DNA of 64,000 nt from Lysobacter prati (GTDB lineage: Bacteria; Pseudomonadota; Gammaproteobacteria; Xanthomonadales; Xanthomonadaceae), in contig NZ_VLNV01000003.1 in assembly GCF_009765215.1 (NCBI RefSeq), positions 372,001 through 436,000 on the forward strand. Reading direction: 5' to 3'. This document shows, one piece after another, positions 18,674 to 27,759 of this stretch; within the stretch, counting starts at the first letter, position 1, and each line of letters begins with the position of its first letter. The translations under genes and the position numbers were made by a program. The notes under the pieces were generated by a model. The model was given only the letters and a program-made list of their open reading frames with translations. It ran no database searches and was not told the origin of the DNA.

Positions 18674-19396
18674 TCACCAGGGCAACGCATTGCCTTGCCA
18701 GTCGATGAAGCGGCCACTGTCGGCCAGCGCCACCGAATCGATCACGCCCAGCAGCCCGCGTGCCGAGTCGGCCGGCGTCACCTGCGCTCCCTTGCCGCCC
18801 ATGTCGGTCTGCACCCAGCCCGGGTGCAGGGCGATCACGGTGATGCCGCGTTCTCGCAGGGCCTGCGCCAGCAGCACCGTCGCCATGTTCTGCGCCGCCT
18901 TCGAGATCGCGTAGGTCGGCGTGTGGAAACCGTCGACTGAAGCGATCGAACCCAGCATCGACGACAGGTTGGCGACCTTGGCACCTTCGGCCAGGTGCGG
19001 CGCCAGCGCCTGGGTCAGCAGAAAGGGACCTGCCGCATTCGTGCGCAGGCTGTCGTCGAGCTGCGCCGCGGCGACGTGGCCGAAGCGCTCGCCCGAATGC
19101 AGCACGCCGGCGTTGTTGATCAGCAGGTCGATGCCGTCGGTGACCAGCGGGAGCTCACGGGCGAGTTCGGCATGCGTTTTCGGCTCGGCCACGTCCAGCG
19201 GCAGCACGTGCAGGCGGCCCGGGTTCTGGCCGGCCAGCTGGTTGAGGGCATGGGCGCGCCCCGGGTGGCGGCTGGTGGCGATCACGCGGTCGCCGCGGGC
19301 GAGCAGCTGGCGAACGAACTCCAGGCCCAGCCCGCGGTTGGCGCCGGTGACCAGGCAGCGGCGGGGAAGCGCGGAATCAAGCGGCGATTCACTCAT
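18674..19396 (-). CDS. Short-chain dehydrogenase/reductase
   Basis: A 240-residue classical-type SDR. The cofactor motif TGANRGLGLEF (TGxxxGxG), the NNAG motif (LLINNAGVLHSG), and the catalytic Ser plus YxxxK (TPTYAISKAAQN) are all present. The ATG at 19396 has AGGG upstream; an in-frame ATG at 19405 is the alternative. It resembles sniffer/carbonyl-reductase-like SDRs (VIALHPGWVQTDMGG), but the substrate is unknown. It is divergent from the M16 peptidase gene. Confidence 0.88.
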   Translation of the reverse strand: MSESPLDSALPRRCLVTGANRGLGLEFVRQLLARGDRVIATSRHPGRAHALNQLAGQNPGRLHVLPLDVAEPKTHAELARELPLVTDGIDLLINNAGVLHSGERFGHVAAAQLDDSLRTNAAGPFLLTQALAPHLAEGAKVANLSSMLGSIASVDGFHTPTYAISKAAQNMATVLLAQALRERGITVIALHPGWVQTDMGGKGAQVTPADSARGLLGVIDSVALADSGRFIDWQGNALPW

Positions 19397-19593
19397 GGCG
19401 GTCATCCCTGGCGACGAAGGCGCCAGTGTATGGCCCGGGCAGGAACTGTGCCTCGTTGGCCCGATGGCGGGTCGATGCGGGCCGAAGCCCGACCACTGGG
19501 ACTTTTGGCCTGTTGCCTGCCTTCGCCGGTGGCCTAGGATGCGGGTTCCACCTGGACAAGGGAGTCCGGGCGTCACCCAATCAGGAGTCTTCC

Positions 19594-22437
19594 ATGACCG
19601 CCACCTTCCGACCGCGCGCCGCGGTTCTTGCCGTCGCCCTGGCCGCCGTCGTCGCCGGCACCGGCCTCGCACCGTCGTCCGTGCAGGCCGCGCCCAAGGC
19701 GGCCGTGGACATCGCGTACGAGGAGTTCACGCTGCCCAACGGCCTGCGCGTGGTCGTGCACACCGATCGCAAGGCACCGATCGTCGCGGTCAACCTCTGG
19801 TACCACGTCGGCAGCAAGGACGAGCCCGCGGGGCGCACCGGCTTCGCCCACCTGTTCGAGCACCTGATGTTCAATGGCTCGGAGAACCACCGCGGCGAAT
19901 TCTTCGAGCCCTTCGAGCTGGTCGGCACCACCGACCAGAACGGCACCACCAATTCCGACCGCACCAACTACTTCCAGAACGTGCCCACCACCGCGCTCGA
20001 CATGGCGCTGTGGATGGAGTCCGACCGCATGGGCCACCTGCTCGGCGCGATCGACCAGGCCACGCTCGACGAGCAGCGCGGCGTCGTCCAGAACGAAAAG
20101 CGCCAGGGCGAGAACCAGCCCTATGGCCAGGTCTGGGACGAGCTGGGCAAGGCGATGTATCCGAAGACGCATCCCTACCACCACAGCACCATCGGCTCGA
20201 TGACCGACCTCAACTCCGCCTCGCTCGAGGACGTGAAGGGCTGGTTCCGCACCTGGTATGGCCCCAACAACGCCGTGCTGGTGCTCGCCGGCGACATCGA
20301 CCTGGCCACCGCGAAGGAAAAGGTCACCAAGTACTTCGGCAACATCCCGGCCACGCCGACCATGGCCCAGCCGAAGGTCGACGTCGCGCCGCTGGAGAAG
20401 TCGACCCGCGCGACCATGACCGACAAGGTGCCGCAGTCGCGCATCTATCGCGTCTGGAACGTCGCCCAGACCGGCACCACCGACATCGACCAGCTGCAAC
20501 TGCTGGCGCAGGTGCTCGGCGGCAGCAAGTCCTCGCGCCTGGACCGCCGCCTGCTGCACGAAGACAAGCTTGTCGACAGCATTTCCGCCTCGGCCTATGG
20601 CTCGCAGCTCAGCTCGAGCTTCCTGATCACCGCCGACGTGAAGGAGGGTGTCGACCCGGCCAAGGTCGAAGCGATCATCGACGAGGAGATCCAGCGGCTG
20701 CTCAAGGAAGGCCCGAGCAAGGTTGAAGTCGAGCAGGCCCGTACCGTGTTCAAGGCCGGCTTCGTGCGCGGCATCGAGCGCATCGGTGGCTTCGGCGGCA
20801 AGGCCGACGCGCTGGCCGAATGCACCGTCTACACCGGCAACCCGGGCTGCTTCCGCGACAGCCTCAAGGTGATCGAAACCGCTACGCCTAAAGACCTCAA
20901 GGCGATCGGCAACAAGTGGCTGACCAAGGGCAGCCATACCCTGCTGGTGGTGCCGGGCGAACGCACCGCGATCGCCGAGGATCCGTCGGTGACGCCGGCG
21001 CCGCTGACGCTGCCGCCCGTGGACCCCAAGTACACCACCACGCCGAGCACGGTCGACCGCAGCAAGGGCGTGCCGGTGACCAGCCAGTTCCCCGATCTCA
21101 AGTTCCCCTCGCTGCAGCGCGCGACACTGAAGAACGGCACGCGCCTGATCCTGGCCCAGCGCCATGACATCCCGGTCGTGCAGATGAGTTATGAGTTCCC
21201 CGGCGGTTTCAGCGCCGACCAGGGGCACACGCTCGGCACGTCGAGCTTCACCATGGGCATGCTCGACGAGGGCGCGGGCAAACTCGACTCGCTGGCCTTC
21301 GGCGACCGCGTCGAATCACTCGGCGCCAGCATGGGGGCCGGCGCCTCGCTCGATGGCGGCAAGGTCTACCTGTCGGCGCTGAAAGAAAACCTGGTGCCGT
21401 CGATCGAACTGTTCTCGCAGATGCTGCGCGAACCGCGCTTCGACCAGAAGGAGATCGACCGGGTCAAGGCGACCTGGGTGGCCGGCATCAAGCAGGAGAA
21501 GGCGCGACCGAACGGCGCCGCGCTGCGCGTGCTGCCGCCACTGCTGTACGGGGAGGGCCATCCCTATGCGATGCCGTTCAGCGGCAGCGGCACCGAGCAA
21601 TCGATCTCCTCGCTGACCCGCGAAGACCTGGTCGCATTCCACCAGGCCTGGGTGCGTCCGCAGGACGCCACGCTCATCGTCGTCGGCGACACCACACTCG
21701 AGGAAATCGTGCCGCTGCTCAACAAGCACCTGGGCGACTGGAAGGGCACCGGCCCAGCGCCGGCCAAGCCGACGATCGGCGAGGTGGCCAGGCCGAAGGC
21801 GCCGCGCGTGTTCCTGATCGATCAGCCTGGCGCGGTGCAGGCGAACATCTTCGCCGGCGAAGTCGTGCCCTCGACCAAGGACCCCAGTTCGGTCCGGTTC
21901 GACATTGCCAACTCCGTGCTGGGCGGTGAGTTCTCCTCGCGCTTGAACATGAACCTGCGCGAGAACAAGCACTGGGCCTACGGCGCGTATAGCTTCTCGG
22001 CCAACTCGCTTGGCCAGCGCCCGTGGATGGCCTTCGCGCCGGTGCAGATCGACAAGACCGCCGACTCGCTCAAGGAGCTGCATCGCGAGATCACCCTTTA
22101 CTCCAGCGGGCAGAAGCCGCCGACCGCCGAAGAAGTGGCGAAGATCCAGGCCACCGAAATCCGTGGACTGCCCGGTTCGTTCGAAACCGCCTCGGCCGTG
22201 CTCGGTGCGATCAGTGGCATCGTCCGCTACGACCGTCCGGACGACTACGTGTTCAAGCGCAAGGCCGAGATCGAGGCGCTGACGCCGGAGCAGGTCAAGG
22301 CGGCGGCTGCCACTATCGATCCGGATGCGCTGACCTGGGTGGTGGTGGGCGATCTCAAGCAGATCGAACAGCCGATTCGCGCGCTGAAACTCGGCGAAGT
22401 GCAGGTCCTGGACGCCGACGGCCAGGCAAAGAAATAG
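19594..22437 (+). CDS. M16-family zinc peptidase, two-domain, exported
   Basis: A 947-residue pitrilysin-family peptidase with a signal peptide (cleavage near SVQAA) and two M16 halves in tandem. The first carries the inverted zinc motif HLFEH (86-90) and the downstream Glu (DEQRGVVQNEKRQ), so it should be catalytic. The second starts near FPSLQRATLKNGTRLILAQR and lacks HxxEH, as is usual for the non-catalytic half. It is predicted periplasmic and to degrade short peptides in an enclosed chamber. The ATG at 19594 has AGGAG at correct spacing. It forms a single-gene unit; a GC-rich hairpin follows. Confidence 0.9.
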   Translation: MTATFRPRAAVLAVALAAVVAGTGLAPSSVQAAPKAAVDIAYEEFTLPNGLRVVVHTDRKAPIVAVNLWYHVGSKDEPAGRTGFAHLFEHLMFNGSENHRGEFFEPFELVGTTDQNGTTNSDRTNYFQNVPTTALDMALWMESDRMGHLLGAIDQATLDEQRGVVQNEKRQGENQPYGQVWDELGKAMYPKTHPYHHSTIGSMTDLNSASLEDVKGWFRTWYGPNNAVLVLAGDIDLATAKEKVTKYFGNIPATPTMAQPKVDVAPLEKSTRATMTDKVPQSRIYRVWNVAQTGTTDIDQLQLLAQVLGGSKSSRLDRRLLHEDKLVDSISASAYGSQLSSSFLITADVKEGVDPAKVEAIIDEEIQRLLKEGPSKVEVEQARTVFKAGFVRGIERIGGFGGKADALAECTVYTGNPGCFRDSLKVIETATPKDLKAIGNKWLTKGSHTLLVVPGERTAIAEDPSVTPAPLTLPPVDPKYTTTPSTVDRSKGVPVTSQFPDLKFPSLQRATLKNGTRLILAQRHDIPVVQMSYEFPGGFSADQGHTLGTSSFTMGMLDEGAGKLDSLAFGDRVESLGASMGAGASLDGGKVYLSALKENLVPSIELFSQMLREPRFDQKEIDRVKATWVAGIKQEKARPNGAALRVLPPLLYGEGHPYAMPFSGSGTEQSISSLTREDLVAFHQAWVRPQDATLIVVGDTTLEEIVPLLNKHLGDWKGTGPAPAKPTIGEVARPKAPRVFLIDQPGAVQANIFAGEVVPSTKDPSSVRFDIANSVLGGEFSSRLNMNLRENKHWAYGAYSFSANSLGQRPWMAFAPVQIDKTADSLKELHREITLYSSGQKPPTAEEVAKIQATEIRGLPGSFETASAVLGAISGIVRYDRPDDYVFKRKAEIEALTPEQVKAAAATIDPDALTWVVVGDLKQIEQPIRALKLGEVQVLDADGQAKK

Positions 22438-22442
22438 CCGCC

Positions 22443-22468
22443 GCAACCCCTCCCCCGGGAGGGGTTGC
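22443..22468. repeat. GC-rich hairpin element
   Basis: A perfect 11-base inverted repeat GCAACCCCTCC/GGAGGGGTTGC with a four-base loop lies six bases after the peptidase stop. No T-run follows on either strand, so it is more likely a mobile or mRNA-stabilising hairpin than a Rho-independent terminator. Confidence 0.6.
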
Positions 22469-22622
22469 TGGCAGGCGGTTTGTGCGGAAACGCGACCGTT
22501 GCCTCAGTCGGTGTTCACTTCGTCTCATTCACAACGTCTGCTTGTGAGGCGACAATCGCGCCGGTCGAGTGGCCGGTAGCGAATTGAGCCGTGCCGTACT
22601 CAATCATCATTCGGAGCAGGCA

Positions 22623-23015
22623 ATGCGTCAGTCGGTGTGGGCTACGGTCCTGGCAGTGGGTTGTGCGGTCGCGATGGGTGGATGCACCTGGGTGCAGATG
22701 GCACCGGGCGCATCCTCGGTGCGCGTGATCGACGGCAGCAGTGCGCCGGCCGGCTGCGAGAAGCGCGGCGAGGTCGAGGTGTCGGTCAAGAACAGCGTGG
22801 CCTTCTACGACCGCAATGCCTTGCGCGTTCGCGAGGAGCTGGAAACGCTTGCACGCAACGAGGCTCCGGCGCTGCAGGCCGATACCGTTCAGCCAATGGG
22901 CGAGCCCCTCAATGGCTCGCAGCGCTTCGCCGCCTGGCGCTGCGCAGGCGGGAGTGCCGCTACGAAGGCCCCCGGGGCCAGCGGCAGCGCCCAGACCTAT
23001 CCGATCGGACGCTGA
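22623..23015 (+). CDS. Small DUF4156-like lipoprotein
   Basis: A 130-residue protein with a lipoprotein signal peptide (VAMGGC). The mature start TWVQMAPGASSVRVIDG and the CEKRGEVEVSVKN block fit the DUF4156 family of small lipoproteins. The ATG at 22623 follows GGAGCAGGCA, which gives a good ribosome site and decides it over an in-frame ATG at 22569. Three Cys remain after processing, counting the lipidated one. Function is unknown. Confidence 0.75.
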   Translation: MRQSVWATVLAVGCAVAMGGCTWVQMAPGASSVRVIDGSSAPAGCEKRGEVEVSVKNSVAFYDRNALRVREELETLARNEAPALQADTVQPMGEPLNGSQRFAAWRCAGGSAATKAPGASGSAQTYPIGR

Positions 23016-23125
23016 TCAGGGGCCGCGCCGTCCGTCGTCGGCGGGGTGGACCACACGCCACCGAATGGTGGCATGCCCCATAAAGCGTTAACATGGTGTG
23101 TTCATCCGTCTCCGGTCAGACCACC

Positions 23126-24148
23126 ATGTTGTTCCAGCACGTCGCAATCGCCGGCCTCGCACATATCGATGCTCCTCGCCGGCTGACTTCGGACGAGATC
23201 AACGCGCGCCTCAAGCCCACGCTCGATCGTTTGGGCATCAATTACAACGTGCTCGAAGAAGTGGCGGGTGTGCGCGAACGGCGTCTGTGGGACGGCGAAG
23301 TCCGCGCCTCCGACGCAGCCACGCTTGCTGGTGTGAAGGCACTGGCCGATGCGGGCATCGACGCAGATCGCGTCGGCCTGCTGGTCAGCACGTCGGTCAG
23401 CCGCGACTACCTGGAGCCGTCCACGGCTTCGATCGTCTCGGGCAACCTGCGCCTGCCCAACACCTGCCAGAACTTCGACGTCGCCAATGCGTGCCTGGCA
23501 TTTCTCAATGGCATGGACATCGCCAGCCGCATGATCGAGCGCGGCGAGATCGACTACGCGTTGGTGGTCAATGGCGAGACTGCGGATCTGGCCTACGAGA
23601 AGACTCTCGAACGCCTCAGCCGCGACGACGTCACCCAGGAGCAGTTCCGCGACGAGATGGCCACGCTCACGCTCGGCAGCGGTGCTGCCGCGATGGTGCT
23701 GGCGCGTACCGAGCTGGCTCCGGGCGCTCCGCGTTACCGTGGCAGCGTCACGCGTTCGGCCACCGAGTGGAACCAGCTGTGCCGCGGCGACCTGCACCAC
23801 GACCGCATGGTGGCCGACGGCCGCATGCTGATGATCGAAGGTCTCAAGCTCGCGAAGACCACCTTCGTCGCTGCTCGTGCCGCGCTGGGCTGGGCGGTCG
23901 AGGAGCTCGACGAGTTCGTCATCCACCAGGTCAGCAAGGCCCACACGCAGGCCTTCCTCAAGGCCTTCGGCATCGATCCGAAGAAGGTCATGACCATCTT
24001 CGGTGAGCACGGCAACATCGGTCCGGCCTCGGTGCCGATCGTGCTGAGCAAGCTGCGCGAGGGCGGCCGCCTGAAGAAGGGCACGCGCGTGGCGCTGCTC
24101 GGCATCGGCTCCGGCCTGAACTGCTCGATGGCGGAAGTGGTCTGGTAA
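23126..24148 (+). CDS. oleA: OleA, acyl-CoA head-to-head condensing thiolase
   Basis: A 340-residue thiolase-fold enzyme that joins two fatty acyl-CoAs to a beta-keto acid, the first step of long-chain olefin synthesis. It is very close to X. campestris OleA: MLFQHVAIAGLAHIDAP start, SVSRDYLEPSTASIVSGN, nucleophile Cys123 in FDVANACLAFLNGMD, the general-base Glu97, His267 (VIHQVS) and Asn297 (EHGNIGPASVP). The ATG at 23126 matches the family start; an upstream GTG at 23093 is less likely. A terminator follows, and oleB lies 2.65 kb away, so oleA is transcribed separately from the other ole genes. Confidence 0.93.
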   Translation: MLFQHVAIAGLAHIDAPRRLTSDEINARLKPTLDRLGINYNVLEEVAGVRERRLWDGEVRASDAATLAGVKALADAGIDADRVGLLVSTSVSRDYLEPSTASIVSGNLRLPNTCQNFDVANACLAFLNGMDIASRMIERGEIDYALVVNGETADLAYEKTLERLSRDDVTQEQFRDEMATLTLGSGAAAMVLARTELAPGAPRYRGSVTRSATEWNQLCRGDLHHDRMVADGRMLMIEGLKLAKTTFVAARAALGWAVEELDEFVIHQVSKAHTQAFLKAFGIDPKKVMTIFGEHGNIGPASVPIVLSKLREGGRLKKGTRVALLGIGSGLNCSMAEVVW

Positions 24149-24171
24149 GCGTCACCGCAGTTCCGAAATGA

Positions 24172-24200
24172 GAAACCCGGCCATGCGCCGGGTTTTCTTT
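24172..24200 (+). terminator. Intrinsic terminator of oleA
   Basis: An AAACCCGGC/GCCGGGTTT stem (24173-24181 with 24187-24195) with a five-base loop is followed by a T-rich tract (TTCTTTT-like). It lies 24 bases after the oleA stop. Confidence 0.83.
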
Positions 24201-24287
24201 TGGTGCCTGCCGTCACTCGTCGTTCCGAGCGCAGCATGGACCTGCCGACGCTGTTGCTGTTGCGTAATGGCTTTCGTCTTCGGTGTG

Positions 24288-24403
24288 GCGTCGTCCGCCG
24301 GGCCGGGGATTGCTCCGCCCCTTCGTCGGACATCCTGTCCGAAGGCGGGGCGTGGGCCATCCATGGCCCACTGCTGCGCAATCCCCGCCCCGGCGGACGA
24401 CGC
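24288..24403. repeat. Nested inverted-repeat element (cloverleaf-like)
   Basis: The outer arms are 26 bases (24288-24313 and 24378-24403), complementary except at one position, and read GCGTCGTCCGCCGGG at the left end. Between them lie two further hairpins: an imperfect one from CGCCCC...TCGGACA and TGTCCGA...GGGGCG (about 24316-24352), and a near-perfect one GTGGGCCAT/ATGGCCCAC (about 24352-24371). No gene fits; frames over it are short and inconsistent. It resembles the palindromic intergenic elements common in Xanthomonadaceae. No second copy was seen in the window. Confidence 0.65.
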
Positions 24404-24440
24404 TCTGCCAATTCGTTGCCCGGTCTTCGTTTCCGAGAGC

Positions 24441-24471
24441 CGTCATCCCCGCGAAGGCGGGGATCCATGGA
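24441..24471. repeat. REP-like palindrome
   Basis: An ATCCCCGC/GCGGGGAT stem (24445-24452 with 24457-24464) with a GAAG loop and the flanks CGTC and CCATGG matches the widely scattered GTCATTCCCGCGAAGGCGGGAAT-type repeats. With the nested element it fills most of the 342-base gap between oleA and the next gene. Confidence 0.7.
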
Positions 24472-24490
24472 CGTTGCTCTTGTTCGTCAC

Positions 24491-24853
24491 TCAGGCCGTG
24501 CCACCCGGAATGGGTAAGCACTCCATGACTTCGACCGCTTCGCCCGGAAAGATCGTGAAGTGCGGGTGGTTCTCGAACATCTTCGCCGCCGCTTCGTACG
24601 ATTCGGCCTGCACCACCGTGTAGGCAGCCAGGGCATTGCTGATGTCGCTGATGCCATCGCGGCCGACGCGCTTGGTGCGACCCAGCGGGGCGCCCATGTC
24701 GACGATGGAATCGCGATGGGTGTCGACCCATTTGCCCCAGGCTTCCATGCCCTTGCGATCGCGTTCGTTGCGCGCGGCTTCGTCGGTCAGCTCACGCTCG
24801 GCCTTCTCGCGGGCCGAGGCCGTGCCGGTGAATACAGCCATGAACTTCTTCAT
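24491..24853 (-). CDS. YCII-related (DGPF-like) small protein
   Basis: A 120-residue protein of the YCII/DGPF superfamily, a ferredoxin-like fold found alone or next to sigma factors. Visible blocks are KKFMAVFTGTASAREKAE, the MEAWGKWVDTHRDSIVDMG helix-turn region and the C-terminal AAKMFENHPHFTIFPGEAVEVMEC. The ATG at 24853 has a GGAG site and matches the typical short start. No ECF sigma factor is adjacent. The function is unknown. The 118 bases between this gene and the next one hold no visible feature. Confidence 0.8.
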   Translation of the reverse strand: MKKFMAVFTGTASAREKAERELTDEAARNERDRKGMEAWGKWVDTHRDSIVDMGAPLGRTKRVGRDGISDISNALAAYTVVQAESYEAAAKMFENHPHFTIFPGEAVEVMECLPIPGGTA

Positions 24854-24971
24854 GCGGAACTCCGGATGCGTGGATGATCGATGCTCCCACGCTCGCGCCT
24901 CGCATGCGTTAGCGATGGGTGATGCGGCGGGCAAAGGATCAGATCCGCACAAACCACCGCGCTTGCAGCAG

Positions 24972-25988
24972 CTAGATCGCCGACGCGTCCAGCACGATGC
25001 GATAGCGCGCCTTGCCTTCGCGCAGGTGTGCAAGCGCTTCGTTGACCTTGTTCATCGGGAACATTTCGACTTGCGGCCGGATGTCGTGCCGGGCGGCGAA
25101 GTCGAGCAACGTGGCGATGTCGGTGGGCGAACCGGTGGGCGATCCCGAGATCTCGCGCTGCTTCATGATCAGGCTGAAGGCGGCCACAGGGATCGGTTCC
25201 AGCACCGCGCCGACCACATGCATGCGGCCCTTCGGCGCGAGGGTGCCAACCATGGCGTCCCAGTCCAGCGGCACGTTGACCGTCACCAGCAGCAGGTCGA
25301 GGCTTCCGGCGATGGCGTTGATCGCCGCCGAATCGCGGCTGGCGACTACGTGGTGCGCACCGAACCCATGCGCTTCGTCGGCCTTGGCCGCCGTCGAGGT
25401 GAACGCGGTGACGTCACAGCCCCAGGCGGCGGCGAACTTGATCGCCATGTGGCCCAGGCCGCCGATGCCGACGACGCCAACCCGCATGGTCGGCTTGATG
25501 TCGTGGGCCAGGAAGGGTTTGAAGACAGTAATGCCGCCACACAGCAGCGGACCGGCACTGGCGACATCCAGGCCCTCGGGGATCGGGATCGCCCAGGCCC
25601 AGTGCGCGCGCACTTTCTGCGCGAACCCGCCGTGGTGACCGCCGATGGTCGCCGTCCCGGTCGCGCACAGATTCTGGTCGCCGGACAGGCATTCGCGGCA
25701 ATGCATGCAGGTTTCCGCAGTCCAGCCCACGCCGACGCGCTGGCCCACTTTCAGTCCTTTTGCGTGGCTGCCAACGGCCGAAACGCGGCCAATCACCTCA
25801 TGGCCCGGCACCAGCGGGAACTGGGTCATGCCCCAGTCGTTGTCGAGCATCGACAGGTCGGAGTGGCAGATGCCGCAGTACTCGACATCCACTTCGACCT
25901 CTTCCGCGCCGAGGGGGCCAAGGTCCAGTTGCTGCAAGGCCAATGACTGGCCAGGGCCTGCGGCGGCCCATGCCTTTACGGTCGACAT
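24972..25988 (-). CDS. Zinc-dependent alcohol dehydrogenase (YahK/CAD type)
   Basis: A 338-residue medium-chain dehydrogenase that interconverts alcohols and aldehydes, probably with NADPH. Catalytic zinc ligands are in EYCGICHSDLSM (Cys), PLVPGHEVIG (His-Glu) and the later Cys of SAGPLLCGGITVF. The structural zinc cluster is visible as CMHCRECLSGDQNLC. The Rossmann motif is GIGGLGHMAIKFA. It resembles YahK-like aldehyde reductases that accept many substrates. It lies within the interval between oleA and oleB but has no evident link to olefin synthesis. Confidence 0.9.
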   Translation of the reverse strand: MSTVKAWAAAGPGQSLALQQLDLGPLGAEEVEVDVEYCGICHSDLSMLDNDWGMTQFPLVPGHEVIGRVSAVGSHAKGLKVGQRVGVGWTAETCMHCRECLSGDQNLCATGTATIGGHHGGFAQKVRAHWAWAIPIPEGLDVASAGPLLCGGITVFKPFLAHDIKPTMRVGVVGIGGLGHMAIKFAAAWGCDVTAFTSTAAKADEAHGFGAHHVVASRDSAAINAIAGSLDLLLVTVNVPLDWDAMVGTLAPKGRMHVVGAVLEPIPVAAFSLIMKQREISGSPTGSPTDIATLLDFAARHDIRPQVEMFPMNKVNEALAHLREGKARYRIVLDASAI

Positions 25989-26081
25989 CCTCTACTCCAC
26001 TACGCAGTAATCAGGGCGGAGACGCTACTCCTGCGTCTTTGCGAACCGCGTGAAGTAAGGATTGCCTCAAGGTCCGGCCAA

Positions 26082-26612
26082 CTACAGCGTCGTGATGACC
26101 TCGCCGCTGGCGCTGCGCAGCAACTCGGCCACCTGCGTGCGCTGCGCATGCGAGAGCGCGTGCACGACGACTGCGTAGCGGCCCTCCCCGAGTGCGTCCT
26201 GCACCTTGAGGATGTAGAGATCGTGGTCGGGCCGCAGCGTGACCAGGCCGCCGAACATCAGGCCTGCAACCGCGGCGAAGAAGATGATCGCACCGGCGGC
26301 ATAGGGGGCCGAATTGACGATGAAGGGGATGCGCAGCGTCCACAGCACCCCGAACAACAGGGCGCCCAGCCCCGCACCGAGCAGGCCGAGCCAGAAATGA
26401 GCACGCAGCATCGTCGAGAAGATGCCCTGGCTCTCGGGCTCTAGCTTCTTGCCGGCACGCGGATCATGGGGGGCAACCACGCGCACCTGGCTGTCCTTCA
26501 GGTGCAGCGTGCGGCGGATGGTGTCGGCCGCCTGCAATGCGGCGGCCTTGCTGTCGAGTACGGCGGCGACCTTGCTGTTGGAGACCTCGCCGGTGAGCAC
26601 GTGATCGGTCAT
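26082..26612 (-). CDS. Conserved membrane protein with two TM segments
   Basis: A 176-residue protein with a soluble N-terminal region (KVAAVLDSKAAALQAADTIR, suggestive of an alpha/beta ferredoxin-like fold), two membrane segments (HFWLGLLGAGLGALLFGVLW and YAAGAIIFFAAVAGLMFGGL) and a soluble C-terminus that again resembles the first half (RYAVVVHALSHAQRTQVAELL). The layout is like general-stress or YrrD/DUF1269-type membrane proteins, but I cannot name a family. The ATG at 26612 has AGGAG and fixes the start. It is divergent from oleB. Confidence 0.75.
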   Translation of the reverse strand: MTDHVLTGEVSNSKVAAVLDSKAAALQAADTIRRTLHLKDSQVRVVAPHDPRAGKKLEPESQGIFSTMLRAHFWLGLLGAGLGALLFGVLWTLRIPFIVNSAPYAAGAIIFFAAVAGLMFGGLVTLRPDHDLYILKVQDALGEGRYAVVVHALSHAQRTQVAELLRSASGEVITTL

Positions 26613-26799
26613 GACACGCTCCTGTGGGCCGTCATCAACCGGATCGTCGTGCCCGGGCAGTTGCGTGATCGTGAATTCGCGGTGATTGCCGACCGCACGG
26701 CTCATCAACGTGACGACGACGTGCGCACACCGGCCCCGGCACGGGATAATGGCGGCTTGTTCCCGGCTTGCGGCCTCCCGCGAGCGCCACCGAGCCGCC

Positions 26800-27714
26800 A
26801 TGACGATCGACCTTCCGCTTCCCCACTACCCCTTCAATCCGCAGCGCCTGCAGATCCGACCCGGCATCGGGATGAGCTATCTCGACGAGGGCCCGCGCGA
26901 CGGCGAAGTGGTGGTGATGCTGCACGGCAACCCGTCATGGAGCTACTACTGGCGCCGACTGGTGCTGGGCCTGCGCGATCGCTACCGCTGCATCGTTCCT
27001 GACCACGTCGGCATGGGGCTGTCGGACAAGCCTGACGATGCCGCCGGGGCCAGCCCGGGCTACCGCTATACCCTGCAATCGCGCATCGACGACGTCGAAA
27101 CGCTGCTGCAGACGCTGGGCGTGACCGGTCCGGTGACGCTGGCGGTGCACGACTGGGGTGGCGGCATCGGTTTCGGCTGGGGCCTGAAGCATTCGGCGCA
27201 GATCCGCCGGCTGGTCATCCTCAACACCGGCGCGTTCCCGCTGCCGGCAGCCAAGCCGCTGCCGAAGTCACTGCGCCTGGGGCGCGATTCGGCGCTGGGC
27301 ACCGGCATGATCCGTGGCCTCAATGCATTCGCCGCCGTGACCGCGCGGGTCGGTGTCGAAAACGCGATGCCCGGCGACGTCCGTCGCGCCTATCTGGCGC
27401 CGTACGACAGCTGGGCCAATCGCATCGCCACCTCGCGTTTCGTCCAGGACATCCCGCTGGCCGAGGGCGATGCCGCCTGGCCATTGGTGCAGGCGATGGG
27501 CCGCAAGCTGCCCGAATACGCCGATCGCCCGACCTTCATCGGCTGGGGCCTGCGCGACTTCGTGTTCGACCAGCATTTCCTCAAGGGTTTCGCCGACGCG
27601 CTACCGCAGGCGCAGGTGCACGCTTTCGAGGACGCCGGGCACTACGTGCTGGAAGACAAGGCCGAGGTGCTGGTACCGGAGATCCGGACGTTCCTGGATA
27701 CGCACCCGCTTTGA
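26800..27714 (+). CDS. oleB: OleB, beta-lactone decarboxylase
   Basis: A 304-residue alpha/beta-hydrolase related to haloalkane dehalogenases that decarboxylates the cis-beta-lactone to the final cis-olefin. The oxyanion loop (MLHGNPSWSYYW), nucleophile Asp118 (VHDWGGGIG) and His281 (FEDAGHYVLED) are present; positions are offset by four from X. campestris OleB. The start at 26800 fits the family; the frame upstream is non-coding. It is followed by a convergent YkgJ-like gene, so oleB is not directly cotranscribed with oleC. Confidence 0.9.
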   Translation: MTIDLPLPHYPFNPQRLQIRPGIGMSYLDEGPRDGEVVVMLHGNPSWSYYWRRLVLGLRDRYRCIVPDHVGMGLSDKPDDAAGASPGYRYTLQSRIDDVETLLQTLGVTGPVTLAVHDWGGGIGFGWGLKHSAQIRRLVILNTGAFPLPAAKPLPKSLRLGRDSALGTGMIRGLNAFAAVTARVGVENAMPGDVRRAYLAPYDSWANRIATSRFVQDIPLAEGDAAWPLVQAMGRKLPEYADRPTFIGWGLRDFVFDQHFLKGFADALPQAQVHAFEDAGHYVLEDKAEVLVPEIRTFLDTHPL

Positions 27715-27759
27715 ATGCAGTCGGCCTGCTGGCAGGCCGATCCGATCAGTCCGATAAGA

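Noticed and set aside
24491-25988. YCII and alcohol dehydrogenase as olefin-pathway enzymes
   Set aside because: They lie on the opposite strand between oleA and oleB, and the four known Ole enzymes already account for the pathway; nothing in their sequences suggests a role in it.
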